The notes beneath the pieces were generated by a model, which was given only the letters and a program-made list of their open reading frames with translations, ran no database searches and was not told where the DNA came from. Below are positions 1-9,074 of a DNA stretch of 37,572 bases, piece by piece. A program made the position numbers and the translations under genes. Location: assembly GCA_937942355.1 (NCBI GenBank), contig CALDEW010000071.1, positions 1-37,572 of the forward strand, given 5' to 3'. The stretch is from an uncultured Pirellulaceae bacterium. GTDB lineage: Bacteria > Planctomycetota > Planctomycetia > Pirellulales > Pirellulaceae. How positions within the stretch are numbered: the first letter of the stretch is position 1; each line of letters opens with the position of its first letter.

Positions 1-186
1 GCCGATCTGGTTTCCTCTAATTCTGACGATGGCGCCGGGTGCAATTCTTACGTCTTCGCCGGATTGGCCGAGGATCTCGGCGCGTTTGGTATCGTCGTGA
101 TAATTGTTGCTTTGGTTGCAATAGAGCGTGAACTTTCGAAACTCTTCAGCGCTCAACTCGCCACCGTGTTCTTGTTGTACTGACAT
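1..186 (-). CDS. N-terminal part of a protein cut by the window edge; possibly a hexapeptide-repeat acyltransferase
   Basis: Reverse complement reads MSVQQEHGGELSAEEFRKFTLYCNQSNNYHDDTKRAEILGQSGEDVRIAPGAIVRIRGNQIG, open to the window edge. 'VRIAPGAIVRI' resembles a left-handed beta-helix acyltransferase start. Family is tentative. Confidence 0.5.
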   Translation of the reverse strand, partial: MSVQQEHGGELSAEEFRKFTLYCNQSNNYHDDTKRAEILGQSGEDVRIAPGAIVRIRGNQIG

Positions 187-327
187 TAGGTTCCGTATTT
201 GAATCGACTGGCCGGGCGGCCTCAGGGTAAAATTTAGCCGTGCCGCAGATCTCCAAATTCATCAACGACTCGAAACGCGCGATCTGAAGTCGCACTCTTT
301 GAATCGAACTCGAATTCTACTTTAGCC

Positions 328-343
328 ATTGAGCCGGCTCAAT
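328..343. promoter_or_regulatory. 16-bp perfect palindrome ATTGAGCCGGCTCAAT between divergent genes
   Basis: Self-complementary in the sequence; lies between the minus CDS starting at 186 and the plus CDS starting near 614. Confidence 0.35.
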
Positions 344-613
344 CGCTTCCAAAGAACAAGAATTGCATGGCGCAAAGCACTACACTCTGGGAATCGATCA
401 CCCTTTGGAGCGTAAGATTTATTGGAGTTCTGAGTCGAAAACAATGCCTGCTGCTCAGTTGCGGCACGGCGGCACTACTTACTTTGATAAGAAATACACA
501 AACCGGCTGCTGTATTGGAGCGCAGGAACATTTTTAAACTTGCCGCAGCAAGTGCTAAGCACTATAATAATTATGAACTTCGCTGTCCTCCACTCACTTA
601 TGGCAGAACGAGC

Positions 614-1669
614 ATGCTTAATTCCCTCCATCGGCTGCCGCTTACCTGTTTCGCGCTTTACGCATTTTCTACGGCGTTCATGATCTGTTTTGTAGGATCA
701 ACGGCTTGGTCACAGGTTGTGATTTACGAAAACAATTTCGATGACGATGCGACAGGGACCTACTCGATCTCAAATCTCAATGCGGACTGGAACAATCCGC
801 CGTTTGACAATGGCGTAGAAGAAGGTCGAGTTTCAATCGTTGACAATTCTGAAGCCTTCTCGGGAAAGTCGCTGGAGGTTACTTATCCTGAAGCGCAACA
901 CCGTTCGGCGAACTCGGGAGCGCAGTGGCAGCTCCATTTTGATCAAGAATTCGATGAGTTGTTTGTGGAATACAGAATCAAGTTTGGTGCTGGCTTCGAC
1001 TTTGTACGTGGAGGAAAACTGCCCGGGCTAATTGGCGGCACCGCGAACACCGGCGGAGATGTTCCCACCGGCACCGATGGCTTCAGCGCTCGAATGCATT
1101 GGCGTACCGATGGATCGTCGGGGTCTCCGCTGGATCGTGACCAAGCCAACATAACTCAATATCTTTACCACCCAGATCAGCCCAATACATTTGGCGAAGA
1201 TTTCCGCTGGGACGATTCGGCATCAGGAGACTGGGCGTTTTTTGTTTCTGACCGATGGTACCATCTCCGCCACCGAATCGTCATGAACTCAGTCGTCAAC
1301 GGTGAAGGTCAACATGATGCCATCGTACAGGCTTGGCTTGATGGACAACTGGTAATGGATTTAGACAACATCAGGTTTCGTGACACTGAGAGTTTAAAGA
1401 TCGATGGTTTCTACTTCAGCACGTTCTTCGGCGGTTCGGGCAATCAGTGGAACACGTCCAAGGAAGAAGTCGCGTTCTTCGACGACTTCAAAGTCTTTAC
1501 ACATATATTAGGAGACGTTGATAGAAATGGAGACGTTAACTTTTTTGACATCGGTCCCTTCATTGTTCTGCTTACCAGCGGTGACTATCAAACCGAAGCA
1601 GACACCAATGAAGACAATGCTGTTAATTTCTCCGACATTGCGGAATTCATCGCGCTGCTGACCAGCTAA
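614..1669 (+). CDS. Secreted polysaccharide lyase (PL14/alginate lyase-like) with C-terminal dockerin type I-like domain
   Basis: ATG at 614 precedes a signal-peptide-like segment (MLNSLHRLPLTCFALYAFSTAFMICFVGSTAWSQ). 'YRIKFGAGFDFVRGGKLPGLIGG' fits PL14-like lyases. C-terminus GDVDRNGDVNFFDIGPFIVLLTS...ADTNEDNAVNFSDIAEFIALLTS is a two-EF-hand dockerin pattern. Confidence 0.75.
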   Translation: MLNSLHRLPLTCFALYAFSTAFMICFVGSTAWSQVVIYENNFDDDATGTYSISNLNADWNNPPFDNGVEEGRVSIVDNSEAFSGKSLEVTYPEAQHRSANSGAQWQLHFDQEFDELFVEYRIKFGAGFDFVRGGKLPGLIGGTANTGGDVPTGTDGFSARMHWRTDGSSGSPLDRDQANITQYLYHPDQPNTFGEDFRWDDSASGDWAFFVSDRWYHLRHRIVMNSVVNGEGQHDAIVQAWLDGQLVMDLDNIRFRDTESLKIDGFYFSTFFGGSGNQWNTSKEEVAFFDDFKVFTHILGDVDRNGDVNFFDIGPFIVLLTSGDYQTEADTNEDNAVNFSDIAEFIALLTS

Positions 1670-2035
1670 CGGAAAACGACCGAAACCCAGCAGCTAAAGA
1701 GCCTCCAGCCTCTCCGCAGCCTCTCCATTTACGCTGGCCTTTAGCGCCAAGCCCTTAGTTGCTCGCAGGAGCCACCAGCCTTACATGCGGTGCCGAAAAC
1801 CTCACTCCCTTTGCGGGTTTTACCCTCAGGCAAGCGTGGCAAACCTTAACGACCGCTAGCAGCAATCGCCTGCACCATTTGAGCCGAATCTTCTTGTCAC
1901 AATAGCTATGCATGGGGTTTTGGGTGGCGATATTATGTGTGCGATTCCGATGTTCCATTCATTGAAATAGATGCCGCGCTCGCAATCAATTACGTGGTTG
2001 CTGCGGCGATCTAATGTTCAGGAGGAACAAAAACT

Positions 2036-3109
2036 ATGATCCAACGCCGTCAATTTCTTGCCACCGCAGCCGGTCTTACAACAGCCGCCGTTTTAGCGCC
2101 CAAAAGCCGCGCCGACGCCGTCGGTCGCAACCTTAATTGGTACTGCGACACCATCGAAACCGTCGCCCATACCAAATCCGATCGCCGCCCCGTCGTCACT
2201 GGCGTCGCTCTGCAGCAAACCGGAGACCTCTTAGCCATCGTCGGCGACGACCACTACGTTTGTATCTACGACCTTATCCAGAAAAAGATATCCCAGCACA
2301 GCAAACACCACAAAGACTGGGTCCGTGCGTCGCAGTTCTCGCCTGACGGGAAACGTTTGGCGACTGCCGGCAACGATCGAAAACTTATAATTACCGACGT
2401 CAGCGATATTGAGCGACCGGTCATTGAAAAACGCCAACCAGAAGCCATTATCGCCATCGCGTATTCTAACGATGGATCAAAACTAGCGACCGTTGGGTTT
2501 GAGCGCAAGCTTCGCATCTACGACGCGCAATCGGGCCAGAGAATTGCTGAACAGAACTGTGATTGTTCAGACAATCGCTGCGTTGCGTTCTCTGCTGACG
2601 ACAAAATGATCGCCGTCGGGGGTCGTAGTGGAGCCATCAAGGTCTGGTCGACTGACGGCATGGCTGAGATCGCCACCTTTAAAAAACATCGTCAACGGGT
2701 GAGATCCGTTTCTTTCACCGCCGAAAATCAGATTCTCAGCGCTGGCGAAGATCAAGTCATCCGATTGACAGATCCCCGCAACCCCGCGGCCACCAAAGAG
2801 ACCGCGCGTTTGGGAGCGAAACTGTTCGCGACACAGATCATTGATCGCAACTTCTTCGCCACCGGCGGTAGCGACAATCACGTTCACATCTGGAACATCG
2901 GCGCGATGGCGGCGCTGGGGTCACTGACGGGACACACCGGCACCGTATCATGCTTAGACGCCAAAGAAAACATGCTCGTATCGGGAAGCTACGATGCTTC
3001 GGTGCGAATTTGGAGAACCGAGATGGATTCGTCGGCAATGAACTTGCCAGTCGTTGAAGATCGTCACACGAAATTGCCAGCGGGATGGAACCCGACGGCG
3101 GTTAAATAG
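2036..3109 (+). CDS. WD40 repeat protein with Tat-like signal peptide
   Basis: N-terminus MIQRRQFLATAAGLTTAAVLAPKSRADA; repeated 'SPDGKRLATAGNDRKLIITD', 'SNDGSKLATVGFERKLRIYD', 'LVSGSYDASVRIWR' blades. AGGAGG-like RBS upstream. Confidence 0.9.
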   Translation: MIQRRQFLATAAGLTTAAVLAPKSRADAVGRNLNWYCDTIETVAHTKSDRRPVVTGVALQQTGDLLAIVGDDHYVCIYDLIQKKISQHSKHHKDWVRASQFSPDGKRLATAGNDRKLIITDVSDIERPVIEKRQPEAIIAIAYSNDGSKLATVGFERKLRIYDAQSGQRIAEQNCDCSDNRCVAFSADDKMIAVGGRSGAIKVWSTDGMAEIATFKKHRQRVRSVSFTAENQILSAGEDQVIRLTDPRNPAATKETARLGAKLFATQIIDRNFFATGGSDNHVHIWNIGAMAALGSLTGHTGTVSCLDAKENMLVSGSYDASVRIWRTEMDSSAMNLPVVEDRHTKLPAGWNPTAVK

Positions 3110-3168
3110 TCTTAAGCTGCGTTGCTGTTCGTTCGAATCACCACGCTCTTTCACATGGAGGTAGAGAG

Positions 3169-6100
3169 TTGGGCCTTATCAATAACATCTCGAATCGTAT
3201 CTTGGGCAAAGAAAAAAATGCTCAGGCTGACAAAATCATTAAGCAAGCGACGCTGCGCCGGTGCCACTTCGAAGCGATGGAGGAACGAAAGGTACTTTCC
3301 GCCGATCCCGTTGTCGCAGGTGTGACCTACCTTGAAGGCGACGAAGGCGGCGACGGTCAACCCGATCACTTCGAAGTTACCTACGAAGGCGGATCGGACA
3401 CCACCGAACTAACGCAGTTTGTTATCAGCGGTGACCAAGACTTGTCGGGCACGCTAAGCGATGGAGACATGTTCTTTGACGCCGATGCCGCCAGTCCTGG
3501 GACAGCTGAGTTTCACGGTTTTCAGTTTGATGCCGCTAATAGCTCCGGCATCAATGCGTCCGACATTAGGTCCGCTGTCGTTTCCGCCGACGGACTTTCG
3601 CTAACGGTCGAAGTCGACAACTTTGTCGCCGGAGATGTTCTGGCATTCACCATCGACGTTGATGAAGTGGAAGGACGCCGCAATGATCGTATTGCCTCAG
3701 GCGTCGAATTCGAGAGCAGCCTATTCACCGCAACCTTTGCTGACGAACACTACACGTTTGAAGGCCTCGACGTTTCGGTAGATACGACACTGATTGATGG
3801 ATTCCAACAAACGCAAAACGAAGGTCTGTTTTACGACGAGTACGACGATCTTTTGGCCGAAGGCGAAGCTATCTCCGGCGGACTGTTGGAATTGACGCGT
3901 GACAATGAATTAGGCCTTGAAGACCGTACTGCTGGCGCTGTAGACGCTTACGAATTGGTCGAGAAACCGATCGCCATCTCCGGAACCGTTTTCCACGACG
4001 AAGATCTTGACTGCGTCCATGACGGCACCGAAGAAGGAATTTCGGGCGTCAACATTGACCTGCAACTTCTCAACGAAGCAACAGGCCAGTACGAAACTGT
4101 CGCCTCCACAGTCACCGACCAGAACGGCGACTACGAATTTGGTTTGGACCTTGGGCTGACGCCAGGCACTTACCAGTTGGTGCAGACACAGCCCGATGGA
4201 TATTTGGATACCGGTGCTGTCGCTGGAACTGAGGGCGGAACGGTGCGTGATGATGCCAGCGGAAACGGCAACATCATCGGTCAGATCGAAATCCCGCTGG
4301 GCAATACGGTTGCAGCAAACAACGACTTTAAGGAAGTCCTGCCTGCCTCGCTCGAAGGCAACGTCTGGCACGATGAAGACGACGATGGCGTGTTCGACAA
4401 TGACGAAGACGGAATCGCCAACGTACTGATCCAGGTAACTCGCGTTGGAGCAAAACCGGGCGTCGCCGTCGACCCATTCGCCGATACTGAAACGTTCTTT
4501 GTCCGCACCGATGAAAATGGTCACTACAGCGTCGACGCGCTTCCGCCAGGAATCTATGAAATAGTCGAAATCAATGATTACCCTGAAGGCGCAGATCCGC
4601 TGGTCGACTTCATCGACGGGAAAGATTCCGTCGGCAACGTACTTGGCGACGTCAACGGAGAAGTGTCAAACGACAGATTCACTCAAGTGGAACTTTGTCC
4701 GGGAGACCACGGAACTGAATACAACTTTGGTGAACTCAAACCCGCTTCGGTCAGTGGCTATGTCAGCGTTGATACGCCCGGTCAATCGAAACTATCGCCG
4801 GACGATCCAAACTTCCGTCCCATTGAAGGCGTAACCATCCAGCTGTTCGACGAAAGCGGGAGCTTGGTTGCGGAGACTCAAACGGACGCTAACGGCAAAT
4901 ATGAATTTGACGACTTGGCCCCAGGAACTTACTCGATCGCTCAAATCCAACCGGGCGACTTCATCGACGGTGCTGATGTTGTCGGAACGATCGACGGAGC
5001 AGCAGTTGGTTCCGCCGCCAATGACCGATTCAATCAAGTTGTGCTCGGTTCGGGCGACGAGGCTGTCAACTATAACTTCTGCGAAGTCGAACCCGCGTCC
5101 ATCAAAGGAACCGTTTATCACGACCGAAACGACAACGGCATCCAGGACCCTGGCGAAGAAGGCATTGAGGGCGTCGTCATTCAACTGTTTGATGTTGATG
5201 GAAACGTTATCGCCGAAACAACGACCGACGCCAACGGCGACTATTGTTTCGACGGTCTTGCACCCGGCGAGTATAAAATTCGCGAGCAACAACCGGACGG
5301 CTTCGTAGATGGACAAGATACCGTTGGCAACGTCGACGGAGTGACCAACGGTGAACATGGAAACGATGAATTTTGTGTCATTATTTTGAACGGTGGTGAC
5401 GAGGGCGTCGAGTACAACTTCGGTGAACTGCAATTAGCGGAGATCGCTGGTTTTGTCCATGTCGACAATGATGGTGATTGCTTCTTCGGAACGACACCCG
5501 CCGACCGGCCGATTGCTGGCGTAACGTTGGAACTTTTGGATGCCAACGGCAACGTATTGGCGACAACGACGACAGCCGAAGACGGTTCTTACAGCTTCAC
5601 GGGCCTTCTCCCAGGCACCTATTCCATCCGTCAGACTCAACCGGACGGATTCTTCACCGGTGGTGAAAACGTTGGGGATGGAGACGGCGACGCGTCTGAG
5701 AACTTGATTGAGAATATAACGATCGAATCTGGACAGAGGTTGACTCAGTATAATTTCTGCGAGCACGAAGCGGCGGAGATTCACGGGCGTGTTTGGGAAG
5801 ACGGTCCGGCGTTTGAAACCGAAGACGGGACATTACCTACAGACTTTCGCGATCAGCGCGACAGTGTCTTTCAGGCCGGTGTTGACACGCCGATCGAGGG
5901 CGTTCGGTTGGAATTATACTTTTTCATCGACCCAGCCGGTGGCGGTGAAGGACAGATTGCTCCGCGTCCTGTGACGATCAGTGAAGTTGACCCCGATGAA
6001 TATCCGCACATCGACGCCTCGGATCCGAATGCACCAGTATGGGTCGAAACCAATGCAAACGGCGAGTACTGGTTTAGCGGTCTTGAAGCAGGCAACTACA

Positions 6101-7518
6101 TTGTTTTAGAAAACCAGCCTGATGGCTTCACAGACGCTAACGACGTCGTGGGTACAACGACTGGATTTACCATCAACAGCGACGCAGAATTTGAACAAGC
6201 TATTGCTCCACTGACACGTGCGTTCTCCGATGTTCAATTGCAAGATGTCGTAGCCGGAATTCAAGTCGAAAACGGAGGCATCTCTCAGCTGAATAACTTC
6301 ACCGAAGTTTCCGTAACGGTATTGCCACCTGTTGATCCGCCGACACCGCCGACGATCAATCCTCCTACGCCAGCCGATCCAACGCCACTGGGCAACCCTG
6401 TCACACCGCGTCCGGGCATCACGGGTCTTGGTGGACTGGCGGGGTCTGAGCCGAGCGCGTTCACTCAATTTGTTGGAACAGCGCGTGGGGGATCTTTCCA
6501 GAATCAGCAGGCTGCCACACCCGAAGATCCCTACACGTGGCATCTAAGTGTGATCAACGGCGGTCAGCCTCGTGCCTACGGTGGCGACGGTGCAGCGGAT
6601 TCGATCTGGCATCAAGCGGGCCATATTGATTCAACTGATTGGAACCGTTACGACATGACCGAAGCCGTCTGGACATTCACTTCGATGGATGAGGACAGCG
6701 ACATTTCCGTTAAGTCTGAACGATCGACATTTGGAATGTTGGGGGGGACTCCTTTGGCGGGCGACTTTGATGGCGACGGCATCGATGAGATGGCGGTCTT
6801 CAAGGATGGGTACTGGTTGATCGACATCAATCACAATGGCCGCTGGGATCAAGAGGATCTATTCGCCAAACTTGGCGACGTCGAAGATCGACCGGTCGTC
6901 GGTGACTGGGACGGTGACGGCAAGGACGATATCGGAATCTTTGGTCCAATGTGGGAACGTGACGAAGAGGCCATTGATCAAGAACCCGGTTTGCCCAACC
7001 CTGACAATGATTTGGTCACGCGTCCCAAGAACGTTCCGCCAGCGGATGACGATGGAGCCAATGGAGCTCGAGTAATGAAGTTGTCCAGTTACGGGCAAGA
7101 CCGCTCCGACGTTGTCGACCATGTGTTCGGAATTGAAGAAGGAACGATCATGCCGGTCACAGGCGATTGGAACGGAAACGGCATACGATCCATCGGAAAG
7201 TTTGTCGACGGACATTGGGAAGTCGACATCAACGGCGATGGGCGCTTTGACCACGAAGACGAAACATTCGACTTCGGTCGCGCAGGCGACACACCACTGG
7301 TAGGTGATTTCAATGGAGATGGCATCGAAGAAATCGCCGTCTATCGAAGCGGAAAGTGGTTGATCGACACCGACGGAAATCGTGAACTGACCGCGACGGA
7401 TAAAACCTTCGAACTCGGCGGCGCAAACGACAGACCTGTCGTTGGTGACTTCAACGGAGACGGAATTGACGAACCTGGTTTGTACTCCGAAAAACCAACG
7501 TCTGATATCCAGCTATAA
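3169..7518 (+). CDS. Giant surface protein: LEPR-xLL-like N-terminus, about six SdrD B-like repeats, C-terminal FG-GAP/VCBS-like repeats
   Basis: TTG start preceded by GGAGG. 'HFEAMEERKVLSADP' near the N-terminus. Repeats of the type 'I.GTVYHDRNDNGIQDPGEEGIEGVVIQL...DANGDYCFDGLAPGEYKIREQQPDGFVDG'. C-terminal 'VGDFNGDGIEEIAVYRSGKWLIDTDGN' repeats. Confidence 0.9.
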   Translation: MGLINNISNRILGKEKNAQADKIIKQATLRRCHFEAMEERKVLSADPVVAGVTYLEGDEGGDGQPDHFEVTYEGGSDTTELTQFVISGDQDLSGTLSDGDMFFDADAASPGTAEFHGFQFDAANSSGINASDIRSAVVSADGLSLTVEVDNFVAGDVLAFTIDVDEVEGRRNDRIASGVEFESSLFTATFADEHYTFEGLDVSVDTTLIDGFQQTQNEGLFYDEYDDLLAEGEAISGGLLELTRDNELGLEDRTAGAVDAYELVEKPIAISGTVFHDEDLDCVHDGTEEGISGVNIDLQLLNEATGQYETVASTVTDQNGDYEFGLDLGLTPGTYQLVQTQPDGYLDTGAVAGTEGGTVRDDASGNGNIIGQIEIPLGNTVAANNDFKEVLPASLEGNVWHDEDDDGVFDNDEDGIANVLIQVTRVGAKPGVAVDPFADTETFFVRTDENGHYSVDALPPGIYEIVEINDYPEGADPLVDFIDGKDSVGNVLGDVNGEVSNDRFTQVELCPGDHGTEYNFGELKPASVSGYVSVDTPGQSKLSPDDPNFRPIEGVTIQLFDESGSLVAETQTDANGKYEFDDLAPGTYSIAQIQPGDFIDGADVVGTIDGAAVGSAANDRFNQVVLGSGDEAVNYNFCEVEPASIKGTVYHDRNDNGIQDPGEEGIEGVVIQLFDVDGNVIAETTTDANGDYCFDGLAPGEYKIREQQPDGFVDGQDTVGNVDGVTNGEHGNDEFCVIILNGGDEGVEYNFGELQLAEIAGFVHVDNDGDCFFGTTPADRPIAGVTLELLDANGNVLATTTTAEDGSYSFTGLLPGTYSIRQTQPDGFFTGGENVGDGDGDASENLIENITIESGQRLTQYNFCEHEAAEIHGRVWEDGPAFETEDGTLPTDFRDQRDSVFQAGVDTPIEGVRLELYFFIDPAGGGEGQIAPRPVTISEVDPDEYPHIDASDPNAPVWVETNANGEYWFSGLEAGNYIVLENQPDGFTDANDVVGTTTGFTINSDAEFEQAIAPLTRAFSDVQLQDVVAGIQVENGGISQLNNFTEVSVTVLPPVDPPTPPTINPPTPADPTPLGNPVTPRPGITGLGGLAGSEPSAFTQFVGTARGGSFQNQQAATPEDPYTWHLSVINGGQPRAYGGDGAADSIWHQAGHIDSTDWNRYDMTEAVWTFTSMDEDSDISVKSERSTFGMLGGTPLAGDFDGDGIDEMAVFKDGYWLIDINHNGRWDQEDLFAKLGDVEDRPVVGDWDGDGKDDIGIFGPMWERDEEAIDQEPGLPNPDNDLVTRPKNVPPADDDGANGARVMKLSSYGQDRSDVVDHVFGIEEGTIMPVTGDWNGNGIRSIGKFVDGHWEVDINGDGRFDHEDETFDFGRAGDTPLVGDFNGDGIEEIAVYRSGKWLIDTDGNRELTATDKTFELGGANDRPVVGDFNGDGIDEPGLYSEKPTSDIQL
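3970..6300 (+). repeat. Six SdrD B-like coding repeats (approximate bounds)
   Basis: Starts at ISGTVFHDEDLD, LEGNVWHDEDDD, VSGYVSVDTPG, IKGTVYHDRNDN, IAGFVHVDNDGD and IHGRVWEDGPA, most ending in 'YNF.E'. Confidence 0.8.
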
Positions 7519-7561
7519 TGATCCAGCAATAATGCCGGAGAAATATCGTGAATAAGTGTCT

Positions 7562-7631
7562 TGTAAATTTGAACTTGGCGGAAAGTTGCGAAACAGTTAG
7601 CCTTACGCATATTCTTATGCGTGAATTTACA
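7562..7631. other. Nested inverted repeat in intergenic region
   Basis: TGTAAATT (7562-7569) pairs with AATTTACA (7624-7631); inside it ACGCATA (7605-7611) pairs with TATGCGT (7616-7622) over a TTCT loop. Confidence 0.45.
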
Positions 7632-7712
7632 GAGTGGTTATTCAAATCAACAGAAAGCTGTATACTGACGGAGTCGAGCAGACTTTTCAGATATTGAATC
7701 GTTAATATTAAT

Positions 7713-8597
7713 ATGTCCAGCACTCAACCTGAACGTCCGATGATTTTGGGCAATTGCATTTCCTGCAATGGCCTGATGCGAGTGCCCGTGACGACGGATG
7801 TGACCCATGTTGCGTGTTGCCCTCACTGCGAGAAACGATTCCCGGTTCAGCAATTAATTGCCTCCGCGATTCCGGCGGCCGAAATTATTGAAGGGGAAGT
7901 CGCAGAAGACTATACGCCTGTTGTTGATAGAGTGCGCGAACCCGTCGATGACGATGCTGTTAAACCACGTGTTAAGTTCGAGGTGCCGAAACAGATTTAT
8001 AACGGTGCCAAGCACCGGCGACGACGACGCCGCCGTTCGCGTGGATCAGATGAACGCAAGGAACAGGCGGTCAAGGAAGCCCAGCGTTCACGGGGTTCAC
8101 GTCCTAAAATTAACGCATCCTCTGTCCCGGTGGCATCTACTCAGTCCGCATCTGATGCAGAATCTGCTGACACGAAAGTGATTGACGAGGTGCCCACCGC
8201 ATCGTCGCGATCTAATTCCGCGTCAACATCATCTTTCTCTTCATCGTCGTCATCTTCGTCTCGTTCTCCATCGTCTTCGTCACGTTCTTCGCGCGGCAAA
8301 TCAAGCAGCAGGCGTTCGTCCTCCAGCCAACCGGAAGAGGAACCGGATTCGGTCGTTGAGTGGCTGAAGATTGGTGTGGGAGGATTTATCGCATTTCCTT
8401 TGGCCTACTTGGGGCTAATGTGGATTGTAGGATTGGATCCTTTCGGGATCGCGCCGACGATTCATCGAGTCGCGCCTTTTGTTGTGCCGTCTCGATTTAT
8501 TGAAGAAGATGTTTTGCCAGAGTTCGAAGATTTAGATTCTGACGTTGGCGAAAGTCTTCCCATGCCTTCTCTCGATCCTGACGACGTCCGATTCTAA
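7713..8597 (+). CDS. Protein with N-terminal zinc-ribbon-like motif, basic and poly-Ser linker, and C-terminal TM segment
   Basis: 'NCISCNGLMRVPVTTDVTHVACCPHCEKRF' has two CxxC pairs; low-complexity 'SASTSSFSSSSSSSSRSPSSSSRSSRGKSSSRRSSSS'; hydrophobic 'IGVGGFIAFPLAYLGLMWIVGL'. Confidence 0.75.
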   Translation: MSSTQPERPMILGNCISCNGLMRVPVTTDVTHVACCPHCEKRFPVQQLIASAIPAAEIIEGEVAEDYTPVVDRVREPVDDDAVKPRVKFEVPKQIYNGAKHRRRRRRRSRGSDERKEQAVKEAQRSRGSRPKINASSVPVASTQSASDAESADTKVIDEVPTASSRSNSASTSSFSSSSSSSSRSPSSSSRSSRGKSSSRRSSSSQPEEEPDSVVEWLKIGVGGFIAFPLAYLGLMWIVGLDPFGIAPTIHRVAPFVVPSRFIEEDVLPEFEDLDSDVGESLPMPSLDPDDVRF

Positions 8598-8768
8598 CTC
8601 GGTCGCTGACGAGTGTATTTTCTTTTGGTTCAACTGACACTCTTTGCATTTGAATTGCGCGCCTACGGGGAAATCCTGACAAGTAACGAAATGTTGACGC
8701 GCGGTTTGCGAAGCCACCTTCCCTGAAGACGGCATCGTTCGGGTTTAATGAAGTCTAAAATATTTTGA

Positions 8769-8872
8769 CCGGCAAGATATGCCGGAACGTTTGGCGTAAT
8801 TAGAATGTTAATTTTGTCAGCCGCTAAAACTTCCTTTTTCGTCAAAATTTGCTAATTTCCGTTTACGCCAAA
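8769..8872. other. Hairpin plus nested inverted repeat upstream of the 9075 gene
   Basis: CCGGCA(8769-8774)/TGCCGG(8780-8785); TTTGGCGTAA(8790-8799)/TTACGCCAAA(8863-8872) enclosing AATTTTG(8810-8816)/CAAAATT(8843-8849). Confidence 0.45.
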
Positions 8873-9074
8873 GTCGGCCTTCATTTATACTTACGGCCTC
8901 TCTTTCGGTGAACGATTTGACGATTACCCGGTCATTTCGGTTGTGACTGGCCGCTTCCTGCCATGTTTTTTCGATATTCCGTTTTGGGTTCATAAATCCA
9001 ATGGCCCATCGGATGGTCCTTTGAGTAATCTGAGACTAATAAAGATCTAAGCAATTTTTTAGGAACGCACTGTG

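Noticed and set aside
363-683. 106-aa ORF with TTG start
   Set aside because: Overlaps the start of the PL14-like gene, no recognisable motif and a weak start codon.
3910-4524. 204-aa minus-strand ORF inside the SdrD-B gene
   Set aside because: Antisense to a well-supported repeat gene; open frame explained by codon bias; no recognisable motif.
4792-5433. 213-aa minus-strand ORF
   Set aside because: Antisense to the same repeat gene; mirrors repeat-driven composition.
7858-8367. Two alternative-frame plus ORFs in the Ser-rich gene
   Set aside because: Arise from low-complexity Ser/Arg codons; the annotated frame has a zinc ribbon and TM segment.
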